Positions 1 through 10,504 of a stretch of DNA of 64,000 bases are shown here, piece by piece. A program made the position numbers and the translations under genes. The first letter of the stretch is position 1. Each line of letters starts with the position of its first letter. Below the pieces are notes generated by a model that saw only the letters and a list, made by a program, of their open reading frames with translations, was not told the DNA's origin and searched no databases. The DNA is from Phaeoceros laevis (lineage: Eukaryota > Anthocerotophyta > Anthocerotopsida > Notothyladales), in NCBI GenBank assembly GCA_049999765.1, contig JBNGIQ010009434.1, positions 321,455-385,454 on the forward strand, written 5' to 3'.

Positions 1-450
1 CATTGAGAAGGCCGTCACTAATTCCCAAAACATGGAGAAAGGTCTTTGGCGGTTTCGAGATCGTATCCTTGCTTTTAATGATTCTGCCATGGCCATTGAG
101 TCCTGTAGGAACATGTACATCCTGTGTTCATCATCCCTGCTGTCGTTTGTGAAGCTGCTCACTGTGGAGGCACACTCTGGGCCATGGTTACCTGTGCTTG
201 ATTCTCCTCTGTCGTACGTCTGTCCTGACCCGTAGCTTGCCATCTGAATCTCAGGTTCCTTGTACACGTTTTCTGTGGATGGGGCAACTGTGTATTCAGA
301 CTGGTCTACCCTCGCTTTCTTCCCTCTTCTTTGCTCCCTGACTCGTCTCGTTTTCTTGCTGAGGACAATCAGCACAAGCTGGCCAGACAGAGCTAGGGCC
401 ATAGTGACCATCCCTGCGTCCAGTGTGAGATTTTTCAGTCTCTCCATCAT
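1..450 (-). CDS. Partial gene, single-TM protein of unknown function (runs off left edge)
   Basis: An uninterrupted minus-strand reading frame opens with tandem ATG codons (MMERLKNLTLDAG) at 450 and stays open to base 1, so about 150 residues are visible and the 3' end is missing. Residues about 13 to 32 (GMVTMALALSGQLVLIVLSK) form one hydrophobic segment. It is followed at once by a very basic stretch (KKTRRVREQRRGKKAR), as in an N-terminal signal anchor with a cytosolic positive flank. The rest is hydrophilic and Ser/Glu-rich, ending near the edge with RSRNRQRPFSMFWEL. I do not recognise the family. An intron inside the open stretch cannot be excluded, but none is needed to keep the frame. 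Confidence 0.55.
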   Translation of the reverse strand, partial: MMERLKNLTLDAGMVTMALALSGQLVLIVLSKKTRRVREQRRGKKARVDQSEYTVAPSTENVYKEPEIQMASYGSGQTYDRGESSTGNHGPECASTVSSFTNDSRDDEHRMYMFLQDSMAMAESLKARIRSRNRQRPFSMFWELVTAFSM

Positions 451-1917
451 GTTTGTGCTTAAATCGTTCGGGTGCCCCAAGCGCCTTGTCCGATTCTGTT
501 CATGACAGGAACACATTGCGGCCTATGGTTTTAATCACAGGCTCACAGTTGGCAGAGGTGCTGAGCCGCATTGTCCAACCTTGTGTGGCCCCAGGAATCA
601 TTTGGCACCTCAGTCACCTAGTAATGACAAGCATATTTGGAAACCCGAAGCACTTCCTGGCATCCTTATCCCAACCAGCTCCCATTATTAAGCTTCACAG
701 TCAGGCACCTAGCAAAGTGTGCCACCATTGCGTCGGTTGGCAACCAATAGGGCGCAAAGGTGCGTCCTTTCCTTGTTCCTTGCGGAGGTCACATAAGTAC
801 ACCGTTTAAGTCTACACCCAAATCTATAACCGGCTCCAGTATGCCCGTTTACTCCCGCAACAAAGAGTGCCCTTCACTAGACTTGTCTAGCTGCTTATAG
901 ACTTGTTGCTATCCTTTTGCTGCTTCTAGACTTGCTATCCATTGAGGTCTCACACTAAAGACCTCGAAACCTTTTAACCTTTTAGGTACTAGTAGTAGGA
1001 AGATTATTATGGTTTTTAGCCAAATCCACCTCGAAACCTTTTAGGTCTCACACTAAAGACCTCGATGGTTCGACGACCTAAGTGGATTGCCTTACGCTTG
1101 TCAGCACCGATAAAGCACACAGCCTTGCCCAATCAAAGACTTGAAATAAACCACTACTACTACTACAGACCATTCCGAATCTTATCAAGGGTGGCCTGTC
1201 CCTCCAGCTGAGACCACTGCCCTCCCCTGTGGCTATGCGTAACAACGAATTTACGAGCAAAGCCTGTCGATGTCGCATAAGTGCTCATGTTAGTTGATAG
1301 TGCAATGGATGCGCGGTGGTCTCCATACTTTGACTAGCGGTGGTCTCAATACATGGTCTCCAACATATGACTTCAGTTGTTGCAGCTTGAGGTGGAGCGA
1401 GATTCGGCCAATGGATTTGCAGTGGAGTGGTTTCCCTCATGTTTCAGAGGTTCCTTTGAGACAGAGGTGCCTTTCAGAGGTGCATTTTGGTGCCTTTGAG
1501 ATGTTCATGGGGTCTGGCTATGGTAGCTTGACTCCTGACAGCTATCGACAGCTGGAAAAATAAAGTAACCCAAAAAGTGATTGCAAGTTTTGGAGAATCC
1601 CCAACCAAATAGAAAAAATGTATACGAGCTATAGTAACAGCATCGCACCAGCTCAATGTGAGCTGCAAACAACAAAGAATGTCTTGACTGGAACGGTCAA
1701 TTGTGAGGGGCGCCGCCGATACCTTGGCTTCCAGCCACAGAAGCTTCTGGGCTGCCATACGCTGCTTACCCCGGCGTGTAAACTTGTTATGGCAGCACTG
1801 TCAGGAATCAACTAGAGTAGTGAGGAGCTTTTAGAGGGTTCATTGTACCTGCAGCAACATTGTCAAATGGAAATACGCCATATTGCCGAGTGCGTCTTGG
1901 TGCCCTGCATCACACCA
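451..1917. other. Intergenic stretch, no supported gene
   Basis: Both strands carry only short, compositionally poor frames. The only structure I can support is the hairpin-forming direct repeat at 944-1068, next to short TAG/TAC runs (about 988 and 1152). Confidence 0.5.
944..1068. repeat. Direct repeat whose unit is itself a hairpin
   Basis: The unit AGGTCTCACACTAAAGACCT occurs near 944 and again near 1043, each followed by CGA. Within each copy GAGGTCT and AGACCTC (or their AGGTCT/AGACCT cores) pair as a short stem around CACACTAA. CCTCGAAACCTTTT also recurs between the copies. This looks like debris of a small repeat; no mobile family is recognised. Confidence 0.55.
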
Positions 1918-2961
1918 TCAGCGATGTCTGTCATCTGACGAGCCAGTGATCATTCTGTTCCTATCTTGCTGCCTCAAAGGATAATGGGCCTCCTGCGGTG
2001 TTACTGATGTGTCTGTGGTCCGAGTATGCCGACATCCTTTCTCAGAAACCTGCTTCTCCCCAGTCTGCTGCGGTTCAAAGTCATCAATTGAAGTCCGTAT
2101 ACTGTCAGGATGGCATGGTTGACGTGATATGGCAGAAGAACTGGTGGAATTTTCGTTAGTTTTCTGAGGGAAGTCACCATTCCTCGCGATGTTATCCGCG
2201 TGGTTGTTTCGCCTTCCTTTCCCAACCTGGCGGTTTGTTGCTGATCTATAGTTCCTTCGGTAAGCATCATTATCACCTGATGGTTCAACCACACTCTTAG
2301 AGAACGTTACTTTCTTCTTCCTGCCATTCCCATTGACCTTGACACCTGTGACACAACGTGTAAGAAGGCAGTTACCTACGGCCCTGCACCAGACGACAAG
2401 ACAACATGACCCGGGTGGAGGAGTACCTTCATCTCCACCTGTGAAACTGACAGAGTACGAAGGCCTCGCGGACCTTGAAGTCCAACTCGCCAATACAGCA
2501 CAGTGCCTTCTCTCAGGTTGCACCTCAACCGGCCCAGCCGGATGCTCCTCCACATTAGCCGAACTAGAAGGCTGCTCACACCCGTGGGCACAGCAGGGAG
2601 CAGACAGACTCGCCTCAGGACTAGAGATGTGAATAGTCGGCGTGCATCCTGATACTGATACGGCAGCAGTGATCCTATCGGCATCAATTGTTTGGCTGGC
2701 CCTCGTTTTAAGAATCCCTTTCGTCGTTTTCGGATTACCGCCTGGTTTTTGCCGGGGCCGTCCATAGTAGAAGAAGAACACGCTGGTGGAGACTGCGAGG
2801 GCAGCAAAAACGCCAAGCTTCTCTCGAGTCACTTTCATCTTCAGCAGCTTGTCGAGAAACCGGAAGTCGGATGCATCGTCGGGGACTCCATCTGGGGACT
2901 TCTCAAACAATTGCCTGAAGAAGTCCATAATATCTTCGGACAGCGTTCCACTTTTAGCCAT
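1918..2961 (-). CDS. Unknown protein with N-terminal TM segment; contains an 81-base in-frame intron
   Basis: The ATG at 2961 (MAKSGTLSEDIMDFF) opens a long minus-strand frame to the stop at 1918. Residues about 48 to 66 (EKLGVFAALAVSTSVFFFYY) are hydrophobic and followed by a basic segment (GRPRQKPGG), suggesting a membrane anchor. The rest is low-complexity, Ser/Thr/Arg-rich and probably disordered. Bases 2346-2426 have a GTACTC donor and a CACAG acceptor, are 27 codons long and contain no stop. Removing them joins FTGGDEG to VKVNGNGRKKK and gives about 320 residues. The N-terminal layout (short tail, one TM segment, basic flank) faintly recalls the peroxisomal anchor PEX22, but its C-terminal domain is not visible, so I leave function open. 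Confidence 0.5.
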   Translation of the reverse strand: MAKSGTLSEDIMDFFRQLFEKSPDGVPDDASDFRFLDKLLKMKVTREKLGVFAALAVSTSVFFFYYGRPRQKPGGNPKTTKGILKTRASQTIDADRITAAVSVSGCTPTIHISSPEASLSAPCCAHGCEQPSSSANVEEHPAGPVEVQPERRHCAVLASWTSRSARPSYSVSFTGGDEGTPPPGSCCLVVWCRAVGNCLLTRCVTGVKVNGNGRKKKVTFSKSVVEPSGDNDAYRRNYRSATNRQVGKGRRNNHADNIARNGDFPQKTNENSTSSSAISRQPCHPDSIRTSIDDFEPQQTGEKQVSEKGCRHTRTTDTSVTPQEAHYPLRQQDRNRMITGSSDDRHR

Positions 2962-2999
2962 CAAAGCTCATCGCCCTCTTCCTGCTGCAGAAATAGCTT

Positions 3000-5480
3000 G
3001 TGATGAGTGAACTGCAAAATTTTAAAGAGACCAAAAACGAGAGGAACACGTAGTATCTTGTTGCATCATCCTGTGAAACCAATGGGGTCAAGAGAGGATG
3101 TAGCATACCAAGCGTCCACTGTCTTTGGCCACAAAGATTGTCAGCCCGGTCCTTCCCCGGAGCAATTTCCTGTCGAGAATTCTGACAAAAGACCTGAGAG
3201 AGCCCTCAGTGACGAGCAAGATGTGGCAGCGAGTCAGGGTTTCCAAGAAGTTGCAGATCACCGTTGCCGCTCTCGAAGATCCCAGTTGGCAAGCTCAAAT
3301 CTCTGTCCAGGTGAGAATTTGATGCGAAAACATAGCTGCAGACTCTAACCCTACACGAAATTGGCAGTTCCTGCGTAGGACGCAAGCCACAAAGGCTATA
3401 GGGCCCGCACTCCATTTTAGCAAGAACAACACAGTCTCACGCGGTTTGCCAACGCGAGGCTGAAAATCTTACAACCGCTCATCCTTACCGATCGTTCTTC
3501 CGACTTCCGTACAACACCAAGACAATACACTCCATAGGAGAGGAGGAAGCAGGGGCTGGGCGGTCAGACAAAGCAGGAAGAGAAGTCTAGTCAAGGTCTT
3601 CCATCCAGAATCATGTACCTGACGTATACGGCGCCTTGCAAAACCCTAAAGCCTTTGATCTCTCGGTGCTGTTGGGTTCTCTTTCGGCTGGGCTGGGCTT
3701 GAATGACGGGCACAAGGGAAGTGGATTCAATTTTGGCAGTGGAAAGCGCAAGAGACCCGTTCCAGAGGAGGAGGCGGCAGCTCGCATCTTTGGCCATGTC
3801 TTGGACACCGGGCTAATAAGATCGGGGTACAAGGTTTTACGTCAGGGGCTGGCAGGGCCGCAATTGTTTCGTGGTATCCCACTCCGATTCAAAAACTGGA
3901 TCCCAAGATTGAAGACCCCGACGAGAGTCCTGAGGTATGATTCGTGAAAGCCGCTGGCATTCGTGCTCTCGAGAGGAATTCTGCTTGGATGTCGCATAGT
4001 AGGAAATCCCAGGTGGCTCAATAAATTTGTACGCTTGTAAATGTGTGTGCACCTGAAGACTGGTTTGGCAGGCATGCTCACTCACCCGCAGCAACGTTTT
4101 ATAGCCTAGGCGACAACTCTAAGCCACCATTCTCATTCTTGATTCTTTAGTGAAACGGATGTTCATCACACAGTTGCCAAGCACCGTAAGAAGGGTGCAT
4201 CTCCACAGAGAGAAAAGAGAAACGTATGTGGGGTTTCCTAGGGTGGATGGACAAGGGGTCAGGTGACCTCGTGTGCGTTCACTGCTCAGCTTTAGGCAAG
4301 GTCTAATGACCCGGAAGGCACAGCATCTCTTTCAGGCACAATGTGGGGTTAAGGGGACCTACACTTATAGTAGTAGTAGTAGGATGATTATGGTGTTTAG
4401 CCAACTCCACATGGGAATTGCACACCCCGTCAGGTTTTTCGACCGGCGACCAGGAGCCCCCGTCCAAGGATTGCAAGCAACAACCGGGAGCCCCCGTCCA
4501 GGGATTGCAAGCAGCAACCGGGAGCCCCCATCCAGGTACCAGTATATAGTGATCAGTACTACATCATTCTTCGATTTAACGGATTATTGCTCCGTTTATG
4601 CTCCACTGGAGCAATGTCCTTTGCCAGCTGGCTTTACCGGCTAGCAATAGTTAACCCATCAAGCAAGCAATGAAGACAGAAGGATTTCTCGAGAGTAGCT
4701 TTAAATAGTAGCACGGCAAGCTTCGCTGTGGGAGCTAGCTTGCCGGCTGCAGAGCTCTATTAAAACCTGTAGACGGAACCTTCCTCAAGTGACAAGTTTT
4801 CATGACCAGATGCATGCTTCAAGAATTTGCTAGCACTTTGCAATCATCTGATATATGGGGGTGGTGTATCACATGTACACTTCTAATTGCATGTTCTTCC
4901 TTCCAAGCTGGGCAGGATATGGCACAATTAGCTGTGCGCGTGTGGCAGGCATGCTCACCCCCCATCAACATTCTGAAGCCCTAAAGCAAGAACAATGCCG
5001 TGGTTTGCTAAGGTTCCAGCCCCAAGATCACAAGTCTTTTCCTTTTTCTTTAGTGAAATGGCACGTTCCTCGTCACACAATCGCCAAGAACCGAAAGACA
5101 AAATGTCTTAGTACCACGAAAAAAAAACAAAAGGGTGGGATCTTGAAGGGTGAACGGAGTTTTGACTGAGATGGTAAGACTTAAGGATGTCTGTGTGGAT
5201 AATATTCAGAGCCTGCACAGCAGCTTGACGCCACGGTACATGCCTTCATGAGGCAAACAAATGTAACAGTATCTGTTACTAGGAGGAGAGGATGTAGTCA
5301 CTGACAGGGATAACAGTTCTTTGGTGAGAAATCCGGGCAAGGTCAATCTCATGAAGTCTTCCAGATGGAGAGTTCTTAGCACTCGGGCCCAGATAAAGTC
5401 ACACTTGCCAGCATTTTGAAAACCTGTTCCATCACAGCAGCCCTTGACAATCTTGAGTAAAGTGGTCCATTCATGACTAC
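3000..5480. other. Sparse region, no supported gene
   Basis: An open plus-strand stretch at about 3636-3947 contains a KRKRP basic motif but has no ATG start and no recognised domain, so I do not call it. A short tandem array lies at 4453-4534. On the minus strand at about 5215-5285 a fragment reading VTFVCLMKACTVASS resembles the LLKAC part of a PPR module and is probably debris. Confidence 0.4.
4453..4534. repeat. 34-bp tandem repeat, about 2.4 copies
   Basis: GGAGCCCCCGTCCA starts at 4453 and 4487, and a variant with CATCCA starts at 4521. This gives an exact 34-base period with the spacer GGATTGCAAGCA(A/G)CAACCG. Confidence 0.8.
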
Positions 5481-5879
5481 GTTGCTAAGAGCAGTTTTGA
5501 GACAGATGAGTGGATGTTGGCAACGCTCTCATCGTCATGTATGCCACCTGTGGCAGCTTACCAGATGCCCGCAAAGCTTTTGACTCGTTGAAGGCAAGAG
5601 ATGCAGTTTCTTGAGAAAAGATGATTCTAGAATATGCTAACTCTGGTTTGCTGTTGAGCTCGTCCATGTGATGCATCAGAAGGGCATTCACACAAGAAAG
5701 GGGCACTCTTATCCAGATCCTTAAAGCATGTTGGAATGAAGAAAGTTTGGTCCAGGGCAGAATAATTCATTCCCATATTGTCATATGTAGCAGGTACGTA
5801 GTGGTGGTTTCAAGACATGTTTGTTGCCACTACAACAAGACATGTTTGTTGCCACTACACTGATCAACATATGCATGTA

Positions 5880-6038
5880 ATCAAAATTTATGCGGCAGCC
5901 TTAATGATGCCAACAGTATTGGTGGTAAGAGATGTGACCTGGAATTCTATGATTGCTGGATATGTCCAACATGGCAATGGCCAGGAGGCAATCCAACTTT
6001 TTCATGAAATGGAGAGAGAGGCCACATGTGTGTCATGA
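5880..6038 (+). pseudogene. PPR repeat fragment
   Basis: A short plus-strand frame reads VRDVTWNSMIAGYVQHGNG then QEAIQLFHEMERE. This is the start of the L/S helix pair of a plant PLS-type PPR module (canonical VVSWNAMIAGYAQHG...EALxLFxxM). There is only about one module, with no start, no upstream modules and a stop straight after EATCVS. It is a fragment of a decayed PPR gene. Confidence 0.6.
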
Positions 6039-6165
6039 GTCCTGACCATGTCAGCCTGCTATGAAGTGCGCGCCACTATGTCGGGTCCATTTTATAACGT
6101 GCTTACTAGGCTTTAGAACGACAGCCTTTATAACGAAACCAAGCTAGGGCTTACTAGCGACGGGA

Positions 6166-8544
6166 TTACGTCGTTATAAGCAGAGGGTCCTGTATACTAT
6201 CTGTAGCTAGGCTCGTTTTCCGTTGGAGCTTCTTGAGGACGTCATCCCTGAGCAGCCTCCGCAAAATTTTGCCCGACGGTGACTTGGGAATGGTCGACAC
6301 AAATTCCACATGCCTCACTTTCTTGTAGCTTGCAACCTGGCCATGGCAGCATGCAGGTGAAACCACGACCATTGACGGGCGCTTGCAACGTTCGGCAAAA
6401 AAACTGGAATTATTTTATTTCCTGGTGCTATATGGGAATTTTTTTCCTTGGAAGTGACTCACGTACCTGTGCCTGGACGTACGTTTTGACATCATCTTCC
6501 GTGAGCGAGCTGTCGTGACCGGCGCGCACAACGCAGGCAGCCGGGATCTCGCCGGCCTCTTCATCCGGAAGTCTGCAGGCGGCTTAATTAAGGCAAGGCA
6601 TGCACTGACGGACGGAAAGTTTACACGAAATGATTAAGCAAGCTTGTAACTACAGGTGGTGAATTCATTGACTCACGGTATGACCGCCGCGTCCGCAACG
6701 AGCGGATGCGCAACCAGTATAGCTTCCAACTCCGCAGGAGGGACCTGAAATCCTTTGTACTTAATGAGTTCCTTGGCTCGGTCCACAATAAAGACATCGC
6801 CGTCAGCGTCGATGTAGCCCACGTCCCCAGTGCGAAACCAGCCCTGCGCATCCAAACTGGCGCTTGTTGCTTCATCGTTCTTGAAGTAGCCTGCATCACC
6901 TCATCAGAACGTTAACCGGCCGGCCACAGGTGATGAATTCATGCCATCAATTATTGACTATATATGTGGAAGAAATAAAATTTAAATGCAATGCCACGGT
7001 TGGCTCGTGCCCAGATCGGTAAAGTTTCATTCATTCATTCACAAGCCACAGACCCACAGACCACAGACCCTGCATTGTGGAATCGCCCCGGACGTAAATC
7101 TCTCCGACCCCATTCGCCGGGAGGGACGCGCCGCTCTCCTGCTCCACCACCTTCATCTCCACTCCCGCCACCAGAAAGCCCACCGACCCTTTCTTGGAGT
7201 TCCCTCTGGCGAACCCCGGCGGCACATGGCTCAGCGTGACGCAGCTGTACTCCGTGAGGCCGTACGCCTGCCGCACTTCCACGCCCGGGAACCGGGCCTC
7301 GAAGGCGCGTTGCAGCTCTGGGGCGAGCGGCGCGGCCGCGGTCATCACCGCCTCCAGCTTCAGCTTGCTCAGGTCGAACTCGTCCACCACGGGGCTCTTC
7401 ACCATCTCCAGAATGATGGGCGGCACCAGCGGCACGAAGTTCACCTCGTGCTTCACCATGGCCGCCAGCATGTGGCGCAGGTCGAAGCGCGCCATCACTA
7501 CCACCGCGCCCGCGAAGCGCATGGTGCAGCAGCAGATGCCGGTGATGCCGTAGATGTGGAAGAGGGGCATGAGCCCCAGCACCACGTACTTCCTGTCGGC
7601 GTCCACGTCCTGCTGGCCGTGGCTGTCCCCGGCCAGGCACGTCCGGATGATGTTGGCCAGCAGGTTGCGGTGGGTGAGCTTCACGCCCTTGGGCAGGCCC
7701 GTGGTGCCCGACGAGTAGGGCAGCGCGCACACGTCGTCCTGCGAGGGCGCCGGGTTGGGAGTGTACGCGGATCCGTCGTACTCGAACAGGCGCCGCATCG
7801 AGATGGTGCCCTCCGGAAGAAGAACCGGCTCGACGGAGTGGCTCTCTGAGTTGAAAGTTGCGACGACTATGGGCAGGCGGTGCCTGAATTGCTTCACCTT
7901 CTCGAAGCTGGCGATGTCCGTCACCAGCGCTTTGGCCTCCGAGTCCAGTATCTGTCCAGAGCGGACAATGTGGCAGCGCGCCCGATTCCCATGAGGAGTC
8001 GTCACCGACAATTAGTCCCCCATTAGTGCACATCAAGTGGCAACGCGCCCCTTCCCATGAGGAGTCGTCACGGCGCGTTCGCCCCCCTACTACTACTATG
8101 TCATGCAGAAATGTAAACAAAAAATGGAAATGTGGAGAACGGTTTACAACATACCTGCTTCTCGATCTCGGAGGGGTGGGAGAAAGGGTTGCTGCCGGAG
8201 AAAACGGCCCCCGCCCACATGATCCCGAGAACGGCGATGAAGTACTCGGCCATGTTGGGGAGCAGTACGAACACCACGTCGCCCTTGTTAACGCCCACAA
8301 GATTGTGCAGTCCCGCCGCAACGTTTTTCACCAGATCTCGCGTCTGGCCGTAGGTGTAGTGCCGGCCGTCGGAGGCGTCCACGAAAGCCACCCGCGCGCC
8401 CAGCTTACCGGCGGTCTCCGGATCCGCCATCGGATGGAGGAGGACGAATTCCGGCACTGTGACATGCGGCGGAATCGGCGGCGCCGGGATGCTGCTCCTG
8501 AAAATGTGTGCTTCCGCACCCGGTATCGATCGGGCGGCCACCAT
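6166..8544 (-). CDS. ACOS5: ACOS5-like fatty acyl-CoA synthetase (4CL-like 1), five exons
   Basis: Adenylate-forming enzyme. Spliced exons 8544-8155, 7951-7069, 6890-6677, 6572-6467 and 6336-6166 have GT-AG borders and consistent phases and give 587 residues. The AMP-binding signature [11 protein letters not shown] lies near residue 210. Downstream come [35 protein letters not shown], the box-II variant GEIYVRG near residue 420, [35 protein letters not shown], and the catalytic-lysine region [14 protein letters not shown]. The run from GITGICC through [20 protein letters not shown] resembles ACOS5 rather than true 4CL. In seed plants and mosses ACOS5-type enzymes activate hydroxy fatty acids for sporopollenin; that role is inferred here. 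No C-terminal peroxisomal SKL is seen (end is LLITT). The first in-frame ATG after the upstream stop is at 8544 (MVAARSIPG). Intron 1 carries a dispersed repeat. Confidence 0.9.
7975..8098 (+). repeat. SINE-like dispersed repeat, about 1.6 tandem copies, in ACOS5 intron 1
   Basis: The segment GTGCACATCAAGTGGCAACG, followed by CGCCCC..TTCCCATGAGGAGTCGTCA, sits at about 8024-8078 and ends in a short TACTACTACTA tail. A 5'-truncated copy (GGCAGCGCGCCCGATTCCCATGAGGAGTCGTCAC in pieces) lies just before it at 7975-8010. The same unit, with a long (TAC)n tail, is inserted in the gypsy remnant near 19735-19866. Both copies lie between the intron's donor and acceptor and do not touch the splice sites. 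Confidence 0.65.
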
Positions 8545-9033
8545 CCTGCCCTGCTGCACCCGGCTGGACCAGTTGCTCCAAGTATCGACTGAATGGACAA
8601 GTCCCTCTGCTCGGCGTGCTTAATAGCGGCAGGAAGGCATGCATTGCCGGCAGGGTAGATGAAACATCAGCATCATCAATCCCATGGGCTGCCTGAGAGT
8701 AGGTTAGTCGCTGTTTGGTGGCTGGCACTACACGCGTGCCTGTACAGTTTGTATACATGCGAAAGTTGGCAAATAGATAGCCGTCGCCCGTCACCGCCAA
8801 ACACGAACTAAGAAGTGTGCCACATATGGGCCACCTACCGGCCTCTCGTCTGGGCCTACATCTGTAAATGCCACGGCATCGGAAGCTTTTTGGTTTCACA
8901 TGGGCCCCATTTACCGCGTTGGTACGCGTTTTGTACGCGGGGGTTCCATATGGAACTCTCTAGGGCTTCCGGGGTCGTGGAAGACCATGAGGGCTCCACA
9001 TGGAACCGCGGGCATGGGGTCAACGGTATGCTA
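8545..9033. other. Upstream region of ACOS5, no gene
   Basis: This is the presumed 5' untranslated region and promoter of the minus-strand ACOS5-like gene. An in-frame stop (TAA, minus strand, near 8622) precedes the first ATG. No core promoter element can be assigned with confidence. Confidence 0.4.
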
Positions 9034-9131
9034 CTGCATCCCGACAACTGTAGGACGCGTGAATTTCATGAGTAAAATATGGCTGCATCCCGACAACTGT
9101 AGGACGCGTGAATTTCATGACTAAAATATGG
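9034..9131. repeat. 49-bp tandem duplication
   Basis: CTGCATCCCGACAACTGTAG and the following 29 bases start at 9034 and again at 9083, with one mismatch (GAGTAAAA versus GACTAAAA). The near identity points to a recent duplication. Confidence 0.85.
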
Positions 9132-9139
9132 CTCCTGCC

Positions 9140-9905
9140 CTCTAAAAGTTCCAGTAGCAAATTCCAAATTGGCCAGCAATTATTACAAACGGTGCTGGAA
9201 TTAGCGAGAGCAAATACACTCACTTCCCTTCTGACAAGTGAAGGACATTGGAAAGTGCCTCCATAGCCTTGAGGGACCAGACATTACAGAAAGCAGCATA
9301 TCAGACTCTCCAAGAGTTGTACCTCCTACAGCCCTATGCAAGAGGAAAGCACAACTTCAGAACTGAGTAGCATTCACTGCAGACATCAACGTGTCCATAT
9401 GCTTACTCTGCCTAACTCCCCAACCTCTAAAGCAACATGTGCGAAATTCTCCCAAAGATGCCAGCTTCCCCGCCTGATTCAGCAAAAAGGAGGTCAATCA
9501 CAGTACTGCACCGTTGCACTGAGACAAGTAGCACAAATCCTGAAAAGTGGAAACATACTTGAACTTCAGTGCCTGCTCAAACGCTTTGAACACATCCTTG
9601 TGTTTTTTCCTTTGCATGTTTCTGCATCACAAAATCCACCAGGCTTGGTTATGTCCAAACTTCTGTACAAGATTGCACAAGCTTTGAGATATGTTAGTCA
9701 CCCACATTGCGGCAATATTGTTCCAGCTTTCACCCTTGTCCGGGTCAAGCTGCACTGCCCTAGTGAAAGCTTGCACCGCCACATCCAGGTCTTTTGCTTG
9801 GAGAGAAAATCAGCAGTGACTGCAAACTGATTCAGCTATACCAGAAAGAGTAGTGAGACTTCGTCTCAATCTTCAATGCAGCTGAGCTCAAGGCAAACCA
9901 GCCAT
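9140..9905 (-). pseudogene. Fragment of a TTC27-like TPR gene
   Basis: Minus-strand pieces line up in order with the C-terminal TPR region of plant TTC27-type proteins: DGWFALSSAALK (9905 downward), AKDLDVAVQAFTRAVQLDPD then GESWNNIAAM (about 9800-9710), QRKKHKDVFKAFEQALKFK (about 9615-9560), SWHLWENFAHVALEVGELG (about 9470-9400) and AMEALSNVLHLSEGK (about 9260-9225). Several pieces are bounded by plausible GT/AG sites. However, the first lacks a GT donor (AAG followed by AT), and the join into the SWHLWENF piece is out of phase by one base. No N-terminal part of the protein is found upstream, so this is probably a truncated, non-functional copy. It could still be the 3' end of a gene with unusual splicing. 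Confidence 0.6.
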
Positions 9906-9989
9906 CTGGAAAAAGCGGGTGAACGCCAGAGCAGCTTTCCTGATCTATCATATAAAACAGCACACAGAGGAGCACTTCCCCATAGCTAC

Positions 9990-10170
9990 GGACATGAGCG
10001 TACACAGCCATGGCTCATGCGCATGGGTACACAGCCATAGCTCATGCGCATGGCTCATGATGAGCCATGCATCATGCGATCAGGAATTGGTAGCTCTGGT
10101 TTCACATCATGAGCCTGGCCCAGAGCTATCTGGTATCAAGAATTGGTAGCTCTGGTATCACACAAGCAGC
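9990..10170. repeat. Short tandem and palindromic repeats
   Basis: ACAGCCATGGCTCATGCGCA recurs with one change (ACAGCCATAGCTCATGCGCA), followed by CATGGCTCATGATGAGCCATG, a near-perfect inverted repeat. AGGAATTGGTAGCTCTGGTTT at about 10081 recurs as AGAATTGGTAGCTCTGGTAT at about 10138. Confidence 0.6.
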
Positions 10171-10504
10171 AGCTGCGGCACTTGCATCCTGTTTGGAGCC
10201 TTTCCCAGCATGTGCTTTTTTTTACTTCTTGCAGCTTCCACCTGCTTTTCCTCCCTCTGCAGCTCCCTTCTGTAACACTAGGAGATCGAGTTAGTAGAAA
10301 TTGATACGAATAGCACAATCAGGAAACTTGTATGCACAGCACTTTCAAATCTCCATCTCGCACCTTGCCCTCCTCCCCCTCTGCTTTATTTTCTCTGTCC
10401 CCTTGAATAAGAGCTTCAGCAGCCAGCTCTTTCTCAAGCTTAACTTCAAAGGAATCTTCCAGCATCTTCCAATGCATACATGTATACCAAACAATTGCAC
10501 ACTA

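Noticed and set aside
1918-2961. Peroxin PEX22
   Set aside because: Only the N-terminal layout is similar; the conserved C-terminal domain is not found downstream, so I did not assign it.
3636-3947. Possible plus-strand gene with KRKRP basic motif
   Set aside because: No ATG in frame, no domain, and no convincing splice partner upstream.
7035-8321. Long open frames overlapping the ACOS5 gene (428 codons minus strand in another frame; 287 codons plus strand at 6986-7849)
   Set aside because: GC-rich coding DNA leaves other frames open. Their products are Arg/His/Gly-rich without domains, while the ACOS5 reading has every family motif and consistent splice phases.
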